Assembly: GCF_014490445.1 (NCBI RefSeq)
Contig: NZ_JACTUZ010000008.1
Location: 1 to 64,000 of the forward strand
From: Pseudoroseomonas ludipueritiae
GTDB taxonomy: Bacteria > Pseudomonadota > Alphaproteobacteria > Acetobacterales > Acetobacteraceae
Length of the DNA: 64,000 nucleotides
Direction of reading: 5' to 3'
Shown here: one piece after another, positions 23,952 to 32,501 of the stretch
Layout of the letters: every line of letters begins with the position of its first letter
How positions within the stretch are numbered: position 1 is the stretch's first letter
The notes under the pieces: generated by a model
What the model was told of the DNA's origin: nothing
What the model saw: the letters and a program-made list of their open reading frames with translations, nothing else
Database searches by the model: none
Made by a program: the position numbers and the translations under genes

Positions 23952-25484
23952 CTACGCCGCTGCGGCGGTGTCCCGGCCCCAGTTCCAGGGGAGGAGGACA
24001 TCAAGCCCGTTCGCGCGCACGTCGCCGCGGACCATCCGCTGCAGCACGTCGGTCAGCCACGCCTCGGGTTCAACGTCATTCATCAGGGCCGTCCGGATCA
24101 GCGTCGTCGCGATGGCCCAGTTTGCGCCGCCTGCCTCACTGCCCGCGAACAGCGCCGCCTTGCGGGTGACAGCCACAGGTCTGATCTGCCGCTCCACGGT
24201 GTTTGTATCCATCTCCAGCCTGCCGTCCTCGAGGAACCGCACGAGACCGCCCCAGTGGCGCAGGCCGTAGCGGATGTCTCCGGCGAGCTTGGAGCCCTGG
24301 CTGAGGCGATCCAGCTGCGCTCGCAGCCAGGTCTCGAGGGCGGCGACCAGCGGCGCGCTCCTCTCGCGACGGATGGCGTGACGCTGCTCCGCCGAGCGAC
24401 CCCGGATCTCGCGCTCGATCCGGTAGAGCTCCCTGATGCGCAGCAAGGCCTCGGCGGCAATGGGCGACTTCGTGCCCGCATGGACCTCGAAGAACCGTCG
24501 GCGCAGGTGCGCCCAACAGAAGGCCAGCGTCACCGAGCCGTCGCGGCGCTCCCGCCGCATGGCCTTGAACCCGTCATAACCGTCGACCTGCAGCACGCCC
24601 TTGAACCGGCCGAGATGAGCGGCGGGTCGCGCGCCCTTGCGATCTGGCGCGTAGGCATAAGCGACCGCAGGAGGAGCCCGCCCCAGCCAGGGGCGGTCAT
24701 CGACGGCATAGGCCCAGAGGGCCCCCTTGCGGGTTCGCCCGCGACCGCGCTCCAGGGTGGGAAGTGGCGTGTCGTCGGCGAACACCCGTCCCTGTTTCCT
24801 GACATGCTCCAGGACCCGCTCGTAGAGAGGCCGGAGCCACCAACACGCCGCCCCGACCCAGTCGCAGAGGGTTGAGCGGTCGAGCCCCACCCCGCTGCGG
24901 CGGAGGATCGCCACCTGGCGGTACAGCGGCAGGCCATCACCGTATTTCGAGACAAGCACATGCGCCAGCAGCGCCTCGGTCGGCAGCCCGCGCGTCACCG
25001 CGTGCTCCGGGGCAGGCGCCTGATGAACACCGCCCACGCAGCTACGACAGGCCAGGCGCGGGCGGATGGTCACCATCACCCGAAGCCTCGCGGGCACGAC
25101 GTCGAGCCGCTCTGACCGGTCCTCGCCGATGACGCGCATGTCGCTGCCGCAGCAAGAACAGGTCCGACTGGCGGGTTCCAGCACGCGCTCCACTCTCTCG
25201 AGGTGCGGCGGCAAGGCGCCGCGGTTCCGGCGCGCCGATGGGCGTCCGCGAGGGCCAGCCTCACCCGGCGCATCATTCGCGGGCGGCGGGGGTGGCACGT
25301 CGCGGCCAAGCGCGAGGACAAGCTGGCCAGGATCGATGCGCTCGGCACTCTGGCCAAAGCGCGCCCGGTTGAGCGCGTGGAGCATGCCCTCGAGTGCCGC
25401 GATCCGCGCCTCGGCGGCAACCAGCGCAGCGCGCAGGAGAACCACCTCCACGTCCGCCCTGTTCGTGTCATCGGCTGCTGTCAC
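23952..25484 (-). CDS. tnpC: IS66 family transposase TnpC
   Basis: The start is placed at GTG 25484 (VTAADDTNRADVEVVLLRAAL), where the protein-like sequence begins; a longer TTG start at 25619 is unlikely. The protein is about 510 aa. It has a leucine-rich N-terminal helix, a zinc-finger block (CSCCGSDM...CRSC), and the IS66 DDE core: VFADDTPLPTLERGRGRT, GVLQVDGYDGFKAM, FCWAHLRRRFFEVH and the C-terminal VERQIRPVAVTRKAALFAGSEAGG. It is the catalytic transposase of the element at 23408-26406 and is intact. Confidence 0.93.
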   Translation of the reverse strand: MTAADDTNRADVEVVLLRAALVAAEARIAALEGMLHALNRARFGQSAERIDPGQLVLALGRDVPPPPPANDAPGEAGPRGRPSARRNRGALPPHLERVERVLEPASRTCSCCGSDMRVIGEDRSERLDVVPARLRVMVTIRPRLACRSCVGGVHQAPAPEHAVTRGLPTEALLAHVLVSKYGDGLPLYRQVAILRRSGVGLDRSTLCDWVGAACWWLRPLYERVLEHVRKQGRVFADDTPLPTLERGRGRTRKGALWAYAVDDRPWLGRAPPAVAYAYAPDRKGARPAAHLGRFKGVLQVDGYDGFKAMRRERRDGSVTLAFCWAHLRRRFFEVHAGTKSPIAAEALLRIRELYRIEREIRGRSAEQRHAIRRERSAPLVAALETWLRAQLDRLSQGSKLAGDIRYGLRHWGGLVRFLEDGRLEMDTNTVERQIRPVAVTRKAALFAGSEAGGANWAIATTLIRTALMNDVEPEAWLTDVLQRMVRGDVRANGLDVLLPWNWGRDTAAAA

Positions 25485-25530
25485 TTGGGAATCGTCGCAG
25501 GCCGCGCCGCGTCGGCGCAAGCGAAAGCTG

Positions 25531-25875
25531 CTACGTCGCGCTCGGCCGCCACACCCGCTGTGGGTTACGCCAGTCCAGGCCCTCGAGCAGCATCGAAGTC
25601 TGCGCCACCGACAACGCAATCCTGCCGGTGTTCGTCATCGGCCACTGGAAGCGGCTCCGTTCCAAGCGCTTCTGGAAAAGGCACAGGCCTTGACCGTCAT
25701 GCCAGAGGCATTTCACCAGATGACCCCGGCGCCCACGGAAGAGGTAGACCGCACCCGAGAACGGATCCTCGCCGAAGGTGGTCTGCACGAGAGCGGCAAG
25801 CCCGTCCATGCCACGCCGCATGTCCGTCACCCCGCAGGCGAGGAAGATGCGTGTGCCTGGTGCGGGGCCGATCAT
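25531..25875 (-). CDS. tnpB: IS66 accessory protein TnpB
   Basis: This 114-aa protein carries the TnpB signature: TRIFLACGVTDMRRGMDGLAALVQTTFGEDPFSGAVYLFRGRRGHLVKCLWHDGQGLCLFQKRLE. It is needed for IS66 transposition but not catalytic. Its ATG overlaps the stop of tnpA by 4 bases, and tnpC follows about 46 bases after its stop. The frame is intact and of usual length. Confidence 0.93.
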   Translation of the reverse strand: MIGPAPGTRIFLACGVTDMRRGMDGLAALVQTTFGEDPFSGAVYLFRGRRGHLVKCLWHDGQGLCLFQKRLERSRFQWPMTNTGRIALSVAQTSMLLEGLDWRNPQRVWRPSAT

Positions 25876-26285
25876 CGCCCCTCCAGTGCCGCAAGGACGC
25901 GGCGAAGCGCCGCCTCGTCCACCCCGGCATCAACACGGACGACGACACCACCTGGAAGCGCGATCTCGATCCGTCCGTCACCAGGCAGCGAGGCGGCCTC
26001 AGCAATTACGGCAGGCGCATTCTCGCAGGGGACTTCCTCCGCTGCGATCGCGGGGAGCCGTGGCGTGATCGGCGCCGGGGTGACCGCCATCAGCAGCTCG
26101 CGTCGCCATGTATAAAGCAGTCCCGTGCCGATCCCCCAGCGCCGTGCCACATCGACCGCGACGACCGTGGGGTCCATCGCCTCAGCGACAATCCGCAGCT
26201 TTTGCTCAGGGCTCCAGCGGCGCCGCCGTTCACCGCGGGTCACCACCTCCACGAATTCCGTCCGAGCACTCATACGATCACTCAT
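25872..26285 (-). CDS. tnpA: IS66 accessory protein TnpA
   Basis: The start is chosen at ATG 26285 (MSDRMSARTEFVEVV), giving about 137 aa; an in-frame start at 26327 would add 14 unrelated residues. The helix-turn-helix part RRRRWSPEQKLRIVAEAMDPTVVAVDVARRWGIGTGLLYTWRREL is typical of IS66 TnpA. The C-terminal IEIALPGGVVVRVDAGVDEAALRRVLAAL block is also diagnostic. It probably binds the element ends. It overlaps tnpB by 4 bases. Confidence 0.9.
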   Translation of the reverse strand: MSDRMSARTEFVEVVTRGERRRRWSPEQKLRIVAEAMDPTVVAVDVARRWGIGTGLLYTWRRELLMAVTPAPITPRLPAIAAEEVPCENAPAVIAEAASLPGDGRIEIALPGGVVVRVDAGVDEAALRRVLAALEGR

Positions 26286-26406
26286 AGGAGTGCTCGCCTC
26301 CGTGCTCCTGACCGGATCCCCGTCCACTGCCCGCCCTCACGCCAGAAGGCTCAATCCTCCTCCCCCAGACTGTGCACCTCAATCATGGGGGTCAGACGAC
26401 GCTTAC

Positions 26407-26414
26407 GATTCTTC
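26407..26414. repeat. right target-site duplication of the IS66 element
   Basis: GATTCTTC lies immediately after the right IS66 end and is immediately followed by the GTG start at 26415 of the GmrSD-like gene. It is the partner of the copy at 23400-23407. Confidence 0.9.
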
Positions 26415-28214
26415 GTGCAGCCTGAATACATCAACGTGGGCGACCTGTTCTCCCGCGAGAACGTCTTTGCTGTCCCGCTGTTCCAGCGCCCCTATGTCTG
26501 GGACGAGGACCGCTGGGAACTGCTCTGGGACGATGTCACCCGGGTGACCGAGGAAACCCTCGCCGCGACACGCGCGCCGCGCCGTCACTTCCTCGGATCA
26601 ATCGTCGTGCAGCAGCGCCCGAATGGCGTCGCCCAGGTGCCGCGCCGCGAGGTCATCGATGGACAACAGCGCCTGACCACACTGCAGGTGTTGCTCAAGG
26701 CGGTCGCCGACGCGCTCGAGGCCGACCTGGTGACAGCGGACACCGCGCTGCCCTTCGCCACCCTGCTGCGCCATCCCTTCGCCATCCAGACCGATGTGGA
26801 GGGGTCCTACAAGGTCTGGCCGACCAACGTGGATCGCCCGGCCTTCCGCGAGGTCATGGACGGCTTGGCGCGACGGGGCGTGGATGCTGATGACCGGTTC
26901 TCCGGCGCCTACCGCTTCTTCCGCGGCAAGGCGGAGGCATGGATCCTGGCCGCCGGCGATGATCCGGAGATCCGCGCCCGCCGGGCGGAGGCCCTGGCGC
27001 GGTCCCTGCGGCAGCATCTCTGGCTCATTGTGCTGAACCTCGCGGAGGACGATCAGGCGCAGGTCATCTTCGAGACGCTCAACGCGCGGGGCACACCGCT
27101 CACCCCGGGCGATCTCGTCAAGAACGTGCTGCTGCGCCGCGCGCAGGAGGAGGGCGCGCCCGTCGTGGCGCTCTATGAGAAGCACTGGCGCCATTTCGAT
27201 GAGGACAGGATCTGGCAGCAGAATGTCGGCGCCGGCTACACCGCCCGGCCACGCCTCGACTTCTTCCTGCAGCAGGCGCTCACGGTCCTGACCAGCCAGT
27301 CGATCCCGATGACGCAGGTCTACGACTCCTTCGCTGCTTATCTCACAGCGACGCGGGGCGAGATCACCGCCACGGAACATCTCGAGCGGATCAGTGCTCT
27401 GTCGCTGACGGCGCGCCGGATCTTCCTGGCGGAGGAGGATGACGCTGACCGCACCCTCACCGCTGCTGCCCGCATCCGCGCCATGGACTTCTCGACCGCG
27501 CTGCCGGTCCTGATGGTGCTGCTAGCGGATCCGACCCGTGATCGCACCGACGTCGCCCAGGCGGCCGTCTGGCTGGAGAGCTTCCTGGTGCGCCGCATGG
27601 TCTGTGGGCTCAACACCGGGATGTATGGTCTCTTCTTCGTCGACGTCATGAACGCCGTGGCGAAGGCCGGGTGCACCTCGGACGCGGTCAGGACGATCCT
27701 GGGGCGGGAACGCTCGGACAGCACCCGCTGGCCCGACGATGAGGAGTTCGGCCACGCCTGGCGGACCTACCCGCTGTACCGCACCCTCAAGCGCGGTCGC
27801 CTGAACATGATCCTGCGCGCTTTGGAGACGTCGCTGCGCGATCCCGAGCTCACCGATCCTGTCGCGGTGCCACGGACCCTGACCATCGAGCACATCCTGC
27901 CGCGACAGTGGAAGCCGTGGTGGCCACTACCGGCGGGCGCCGATGGCGCGGCGGCGGAGCGGCGCGACGAGATCCTGCACACCATCGGCAACCTGACGTT
28001 GGTGAAGCGCAAACTGAACGAGAAGCTCAGCAACGCGCCCTGGAACACCGGGGACGCCGAGTGCAAGCGGGCGGCCCTGCGCCAGCACGGGATGATGCGG
28101 CTGAACGCGATGCTGGGAAGCTGCGAGCTGTGGGATGAGGGTGCCATCCTCGACCGCAGTGATCATCTTCTCAGCCAAGCCATCCACATCTGGCCACGAC
28201 CGCTCTCCCGTTGA
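26415..28214 (+). CDS. GmrSD-like (DUF262/DUF1524) restriction enzyme, cut off from its ribosome binding site by IS66
   Basis: The natural start is GTG 26415 (VQPEYINVGDLFSRENVFAVPLFQRPYVWDEDRW), giving 599 aa. The N-terminal DUF262 (ParB-like, NTP-binding) domain shows PLFQRPYVW near residue 19 and the signature VIDGQQRLTTLQ near residue 78. The middle is helical. The C-terminal DUF1524 HNH-type nuclease has LTIEHILPRQW near 490 and HTIGNLTLVKRKLNEKLSNAPW near 525. GmrSD-type enzymes restrict modified phage DNA. The coding sequence is intact, but IS66 separates it from GGAG at 23397-23400. An ATG at 26385 inside the IS end could give a protein with 10 extra residues. Confidence 0.88.
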   Translation: MQPEYINVGDLFSRENVFAVPLFQRPYVWDEDRWELLWDDVTRVTEETLAATRAPRRHFLGSIVVQQRPNGVAQVPRREVIDGQQRLTTLQVLLKAVADALEADLVTADTALPFATLLRHPFAIQTDVEGSYKVWPTNVDRPAFREVMDGLARRGVDADDRFSGAYRFFRGKAEAWILAAGDDPEIRARRAEALARSLRQHLWLIVLNLAEDDQAQVIFETLNARGTPLTPGDLVKNVLLRRAQEEGAPVVALYEKHWRHFDEDRIWQQNVGAGYTARPRLDFFLQQALTVLTSQSIPMTQVYDSFAAYLTATRGEITATEHLERISALSLTARRIFLAEEDDADRTLTAAARIRAMDFSTALPVLMVLLADPTRDRTDVAQAAVWLESFLVRRMVCGLNTGMYGLFFVDVMNAVAKAGCTSDAVRTILGRERSDSTRWPDDEEFGHAWRTYPLYRTLKRGRLNMILRALETSLRDPELTDPVAVPRTLTIEHILPRQWKPWWPLPAGADGAAAERRDEILHTIGNLTLVKRKLNEKLSNAPWNTGDAECKRAALRQHGMMRLNAMLGSCELWDEGAILDRSDHLLSQAIHIWPRPLSR

Positions 28215-28288
28215 CGATGAAAATGAACATGGCTGAGCGCACAGCGATAGCGATCCCATTGCGGCTGGTGGAAGCCTGACGCGGCTTT

Positions 28289-28322
28289 CTGTCCCATGGC
28301 GACGTTGCCTGTCATGGGACAG
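28289..28322. repeat. 10-bp perfect inverted repeat downstream of the GmrSD-like gene
   Basis: CTGTCCCATG (28289-28298) and CATGGGACAG (28313-28322) flank a 14-base loop. The loop contains GCGACGTTGCC, identical to 11 bases within the oriT candidate at 31831-31841. No T-run follows. It may be a terminator for either convergent gene, a mobile-element end or a recombination site. The surrounding 28215-28434 holds no gene. Confidence 0.5.
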
Positions 28323-28434
28323 TCTCCTGTTAACAAGCGAACACAATGGTCAGCGACAGGCCTTGTTACCTGTCCACCGGTCAGTGCCTCACTCCAGATC
28401 CAGGGCAGTTTAGAGAATGGCTGGCGTGCTGCTG

Positions 28435-31400
28435 CTACAGGCCCATTCCCGGACCACGCCGGACACCGAGCCGTTGCCGCTGGCTCTCCTGCTGTCGCTC
28501 CTGAGCACGATCTTGCGCCTGCATGGCCCGCTGTCCGTCCCGCATAGCCTCCATCGCCCGGCTGACCCCGACCAGTCCCTCTCGCGGGCAGGCAGCAGCC
28601 TCGAGCAGCCCGGCTTTGGTGGCCTGAATCGCCCCTTCTGGTCCCAGCCGCTGCTCCGCTGCCTCGGCCACGGCCTGGAGTTCTGCCGCCACTGCGGGCC
28701 GTGATTGCACCTCGCGCTGCCAGGCAGCGGCGAGCGCAGGGTTTGGCTGCCCCGCCATTACCTGCCAGTAGGCCTGTGCTGCTGTCCCTGCCCTGGCCGG
28801 CGCATGGTCCGCCCGCGCCTGCTCCAGCGCCTCCACCGCCTGCCAAGCCCGCTGTGACAGCCCTGGCACTTCCACCGCATCCCGCGCCCGCTGTGCCGCC
28901 ACCTCGGCCCGATAGCTCTCTCCAGCCCGCTGCCGTGCCGCTGCCTCCCGCTCCAGCCCGCTGGCAATCGAACGCGCCGCGCTGACGGCGCTGGCCCGCT
29001 CCAGCTGCGCCCCGCGCCCGGCGAACAGCCCCTCGCGGCCGCGCAGCCGCCCCAGCACCTCCGGCTGCTGCCGGAGCCGGTCGGCGACTTGGTTCCGGTC
29101 ATCCCGGCTGTCCCACAGCAGCGCGTCAAGCTGGGCTTCCGCCTGCACCGGATCGCGGTACGCTGCCTGCAGCCACTGCGCCCTGTCCACAGCCTCTTGC
29201 CGCACGCCGGGATCGTGCGCCTCCACCGCCACGATTTCCTCAGGTGTGGTGCCCCGCCCCAGGCTGTCGCGACCCGTCGAATCCCGCTGCGCCGGCAGCA
29301 GTGGTGGCGGCGGTGGTTCCATCTGGGCCGCGGCCTGCTCGAGGTAGCGGGCCGCCGCTTCGCCGCTGGCCCTGGCCCGCTCCGCCGGCGACCGCGCGAC
29401 GATCTCGCTCTCGGGTGCTAGTGGCGACAGTCCACGCCGGCTGGCAAAGGCCTCCCGGGCGCGGTGCTCGCCCGCTGGCCCGGCATAGTCCAGCGTCACG
29501 TCCTTGGCCCGCTGCCGTGACAGCCTCCGGGTGAGGCCTTCCCGGCTGCCCAGCTCATCCCGCGTCCAGTGCAGCCACACCCCCTCCCGGTGCCGCGTCA
29601 GCGCCACATAGGCCGCGTGCCGATCCATCGCCGCACTCGCCAGCACATGGGCGCGCTCCACCGTCACCCCCTGGGCCTTGTGGATGGTCGCGGCATAGCC
29701 GTGTGTCAGCGCGCCGTAGTCCCTGACCGCGAAGGTGGCCTCCTCTGCCGGTGTGGCGGCGTCCCTGGCGTCCAGCCGCACCGTCAGCCGGGCCACTTCG
29801 CCCTGCCCTTGGATGCTGGTCACCGTGCCCAGCGTGCCGTTCTTCACCGCCGTGCCGCCCTGCCCGTCCGGCCCTGCACCCAGTGCTCGCGCGTTGCGCA
29901 GGAACATGAGGCGATCGCCAACGGCGAGCAGCCGCTGGCCCTGCTCGGTCATGATGCTATGGTCCGGCCCGAGCGCCCCGGCCCCCCCGAGCTGCTCGCG
30001 CGCCAGCCGGTTCAGCGCCGCCGCATCCGCCCGCGTCGCGGCCAGCATCAGCTGGCTGCGGCCGGGCGCCTCCTGCCGTCCCTCGATCCAGCCCGCCACC
30101 AGCGCCGCGCGGGCCTCTTCCTGCGTCGCGTGCCCCACCACCATGCCGGCCTGCTCGTAGCGGGCGAGCGCCTCGGCTGTGCGCCCGGTGGCGAGCTCGC
30201 GGGTGGCCTCCCGCTGCCAGTCTTCTCGCTGCCGCCGCACCTCCGAGATCTCGGCAGCCCCGTGCCGCTCCGCCAGCGCTCGGAAGGCCGCGCCGGCCTC
30301 GATCGCCTGCAGCTGCTCCGGATCCCCCACCAGCACCACCTTGGCGCCGGCCTGCTGGACCTGCTCCAGCACCCGCTGCATCTGCCGCGAGCCCACCATG
30401 CCGGCCTCGTCCAGCACCAGCACGTCGCGCGGCCCCAGCGGCTCGCCGCCCCGCGCCCAGTGCCACTCCAGGCTGGCCAGCGTCTTGGAGCGGATGCCGC
30501 TGCCCGCCTGCAGCCCCTCGGCGGCGATGCCCGAGAGCGTCGCGCCCCGCACCCGCAGCCCCTGCCCCTCCCAGGCTTGCCGCGCCACGCCGAGCAGCGC
30601 CGACTTGCCGGTGCCGGCATAGCCCACCACCAGCGCCAGCCCTTCCTCGCCGGTGAGATGCCGCACCGAGTTGCGCTGCTCCGCGCTTAGGGTGAGACCG
30701 CTGGTCTCTGCCTGCCGCAGCGCCCGGTCCTGCTGACGTGCCGGCACGCCATGCGCCCGGCCCTGCGCCAGCGCCGCCGCCTGCCCCTCCAGCCGCCGCT
30801 CAGCCGCCAGCATGTCGCGCGTGGTCCAGCGTGTGCATCCCGCCGCGTCCTCGCCCAGCCGCACCAGCGCGGGTGCGGCCTCCACCTTGGCCAGCACCTC
30901 CGCGAACTGCGCCGCCCCGTCGCTGTGCCGCGCGATGAACCGCGCCAGGTCCCGCCGCGTGAAGGTGGACTGTTGCCGCGTCAGGGCGTCGAGCGCGAGA
31001 TCGGGATCAGCCGCGATCCGCGCGCCGTTCCTGCGCGCGATGGCGTCATGCTCCGCCCGCCGTTCCGCCGCCTCACCGCGCTCGGCCCGGCGCATCCCCG
31101 CCGGTCCTATCTTGTGCTGCGGCTCCAGCGGAATGCTCTGAGCGGCGAGGCTGCGGTGGTCGATCCGCACATCATGCCCGAGGCTGGCCAGCCGCTCATT
31201 CGCCAGCTCGGCCCAACGCTCACGCCACGTCTGCAGCAGCGCCGTGCTGTTCCACGCCCGCTGCTTCGGTCCGAATGCCGCGTCAGATCCGTCCGCCTGC
31301 TGGCCCGGAGCGAAGCCGCGCAGCGTCAGCAGCACATGCGCGTGCGGCTTGGCCTCGCCGTCCTCGCCTACCGGGCTGTGCACGCAGAGATCGGCCACCA

Positions 31401-31752
31401 TGCCGCGTGCCACGAACTGCTCGCGGACGAAGTCACGGGCTAGTGCGATCCCCTCGGCCTGGCTGAGCTCCCGCGGCAGCGCGAACTCCACCTCCCGCGC
31501 CAGCTGCGCGTCCTTCCTCTTTTCAGTGGATTCCACTGCGTTCCACAGCAGGCTGCGATCTGCCCAGGCTGCCGGCGCGCCGTTGGGCAGCAGCACCTCG
31601 GCATGCACCAGGTGGTCCTTAGCCGTGAAGTCGTGCGTGAGGCCGGTGCGGTCGTCCTCCAGCCGCGTCGCCGCGCGATAGGCCGCCGCCGCCACCACGG
31701 AGCGTCCGGCGCCGCGCGAGATCACCTGCGCCGAAAGGTGGTAGATCGCCAT
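28435..31752 (-). CDS. traA: TraA conjugative relaxase/helicase (Ti-type MobA/MobL)
   Basis: This 1105-aa protein is of usual TraA length. The N-terminal relaxase domain (MAIYHLSAQVISRGAGRSVVAAAAYRA) includes the metal-binding HAHVLLTLRGF near residue 135. A TraI/RecD-type helicase follows: Walker A VVGYAGTGKSALLGVARQ near 372, Walker B VLVLDEAGMVGSRQMQRV near 438, and ALTHGYAATIHKAQGVTVERA with AYVALTRHR in the last helicase motifs near 680-715. The C-terminal 350 residues are Ala/Arg/Gln-rich. It nicks oriT and unwinds the transferred strand. It is divergent from traCDG with an oriT candidate between, as in Ti plasmids. No traF/traB, trb or rep genes are in the window. Confidence 0.93.
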   Translation of the reverse strand: MAIYHLSAQVISRGAGRSVVAAAAYRAATRLEDDRTGLTHDFTAKDHLVHAEVLLPNGAPAAWADRSLLWNAVESTEKRKDAQLAREVEFALPRELSQAEGIALARDFVREQFVARGMVADLCVHSPVGEDGEAKPHAHVLLTLRGFAPGQQADGSDAAFGPKQRAWNSTALLQTWRERWAELANERLASLGHDVRIDHRSLAAQSIPLEPQHKIGPAGMRRAERGEAAERRAEHDAIARRNGARIAADPDLALDALTRQQSTFTRRDLARFIARHSDGAAQFAEVLAKVEAAPALVRLGEDAAGCTRWTTRDMLAAERRLEGQAAALAQGRAHGVPARQQDRALRQAETSGLTLSAEQRNSVRHLTGEEGLALVVGYAGTGKSALLGVARQAWEGQGLRVRGATLSGIAAEGLQAGSGIRSKTLASLEWHWARGGEPLGPRDVLVLDEAGMVGSRQMQRVLEQVQQAGAKVVLVGDPEQLQAIEAGAAFRALAERHGAAEISEVRRQREDWQREATRELATGRTAEALARYEQAGMVVGHATQEEARAALVAGWIEGRQEAPGRSQLMLAATRADAAALNRLAREQLGGAGALGPDHSIMTEQGQRLLAVGDRLMFLRNARALGAGPDGQGGTAVKNGTLGTVTSIQGQGEVARLTVRLDARDAATPAEEATFAVRDYGALTHGYAATIHKAQGVTVERAHVLASAAMDRHAAYVALTRHREGVWLHWTRDELGSREGLTRRLSRQRAKDVTLDYAGPAGEHRAREAFASRRGLSPLAPESEIVARSPAERARASGEAAARYLEQAAAQMEPPPPPLLPAQRDSTGRDSLGRGTTPEEIVAVEAHDPGVRQEAVDRAQWLQAAYRDPVQAEAQLDALLWDSRDDRNQVADRLRQQPEVLGRLRGREGLFAGRGAQLERASAVSAARSIASGLEREAAARQRAGESYRAEVAAQRARDAVEVPGLSQRAWQAVEALEQARADHAPARAGTAAQAYWQVMAGQPNPALAAAWQREVQSRPAVAAELQAVAEAAEQRLGPEGAIQATKAGLLEAAACPREGLVGVSRAMEAMRDGQRAMQAQDRAQERQQESQRQRLGVRRGPGMGL

Positions 31753-31834
31753 GCGCCATTCTGGCCGTGGGAGGCTTCAGGAGGAACCCCGACGCCGCGC
31801 TTGTTCCGCCTGCGGTGGACTCACCTTTCCGCGA

Positions 31835-31862
31835 CGTTGCCGCAGGCGACGTATAAGCGCGC
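31835..31862. other. oriT candidate (Ti/RSF1010-like nick region)
   Basis: CGTTGCC-GCA-GGCGACG forms a 7-bp inverted repeat with one mismatch, followed at once by TATAAGCGCGC. The Ti-plasmid oriT has the same architecture: an inverted repeat ending GCGACG, then TATAATTGCGCCC. The location between divergent traA and traCDG is also as expected. The exact nick is not determinable from sequence alone. Confidence 0.65.
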
Positions 31863-31959
31863 ATTTCTACGCTTTGCTGCGAAGATGACGGGTGGTGCGG
31901 GGTACGCTTTCGGATGGTGGTGCGCCCCTACGACGACGCCCCGGGGCAGTGTTACCCTC

Positions 31960-31976
31960 CGACCGCTAGGCGGTCG
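31960..31976. repeat. hairpin between oriT and traC
   Basis: CGACCGC-TAG-GCGGTCG is a perfect 7-bp stem with a 3-base loop. It could be a terminator remnant or a single-strand recognition structure of the transfer region. No T-run follows. Confidence 0.4.
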
Positions 31977-32009
31977 TGCCGGAGCCCACCAGATCAGCAC
32001 CAGCCATGC

Positions 32010-32351
32010 CGCTGTTCCGCGCGGGCTGGAGCACAGCGGCGTCTTCCTCAACATCACCCTGACCACCGATCAGGGCCGCGTGGATTGCGACATCAACATC
32101 GGCAGTGATGCCGTTCGCAGTGAGCGGCCTTCACCGCCCTGGCAGCACAGCGCGAGGCGACCGAGGCAGCGTTCGGCGCGCTGCTCGAACGGCAGCCAAT
32201 GCCGCGCCGGCTGGGCTGCATCTTCAGCAACATGGCGGGCGGCTGGCGCCTGCCGGAGCACGAGTAGCCTGCCTTGCAGGATCGCCTCATCGAGGCGGCG
32301 ATCCGCATGGAGAAGGCGCTGCGGGAGCCCGTGCGGATGCTCCAAGTCTGA
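32010..32351 (+). pseudogene. DUF4268 domain protein, C-terminal remnant
   Basis: HSGVFLNITLTTDQGRVDCDINIGSD is readable first. After a frameshift near 32120 the sequence continues in another frame as AAFTALAAQREATEAAFGALLERQPMPRRLGCIF, then SNMAGGWRLPEHE, a TAG where Trp is expected, and PALQDRLIEAAIRMEKALREPV. The order and motifs match the C-terminal part of DUF4268 proteins, which often sit in restriction or defence loci. The 5' part is missing. The gene is broken by at least one frameshift, one nonsense codon and a 5' truncation. It sits between oriT and traC, where no gene is found in Ti plasmids. Confidence 0.7.
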
Positions 32352-32501
32352 CCGCGACGTCGTTCCGCCTCCCGCCGCGATCACAAAAGCTGACGGCGCG
32401 TCGGGTTGGCGCCTCCGCCCCGCTGTGCTGACTGATCCCTGGCGGCCGGTCCCCCGAGGGCCCGGTCAGCGACGCCGGACCCACCACGGAGGACCTCCCC
32501 C

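Larger units (their letters stand above)
23408..26406 (-). mobile_element. complete IS66-family element, 2,999 bp
   Basis: The left end begins GTAACCGTCGTCTGATCCCC. The right end, read inward on the minus strand, begins GTAAGCGTCGTCTGACCCCC, so the terminal inverted repeats differ at only a few positions in the first 20. Both ends are flanked by the 8-bp duplication GATTCTTC. The element contains tnpA, tnpB and tnpC on the minus strand and, between tnpC and the left end, an extra plus-strand gene of 145 codons. All frames are intact, so it may be active. It separates a GGAG ribosome binding site from the GTG start of the GmrSD-like gene. Confidence 0.93.

Noticed and set aside
24255-24875. 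206-codon plus-strand frame within IS66
   Set aside because: Shadow of tnpC, whose DDE blocks are intact on the other strand.
25203-26384. Long N-terminal extension of the GmrSD-like gene through IS66
   Set aside because: It is the antisense of tnpC/tnpB/tnpA; the IS boundary and target duplication show that the host gene begins at 26415.
29569-30690. 373-codon plus-strand frame inside traA
   Set aside because: Antisense to the relaxase-helicase motifs; His/Arg/Pro-rich shadow.
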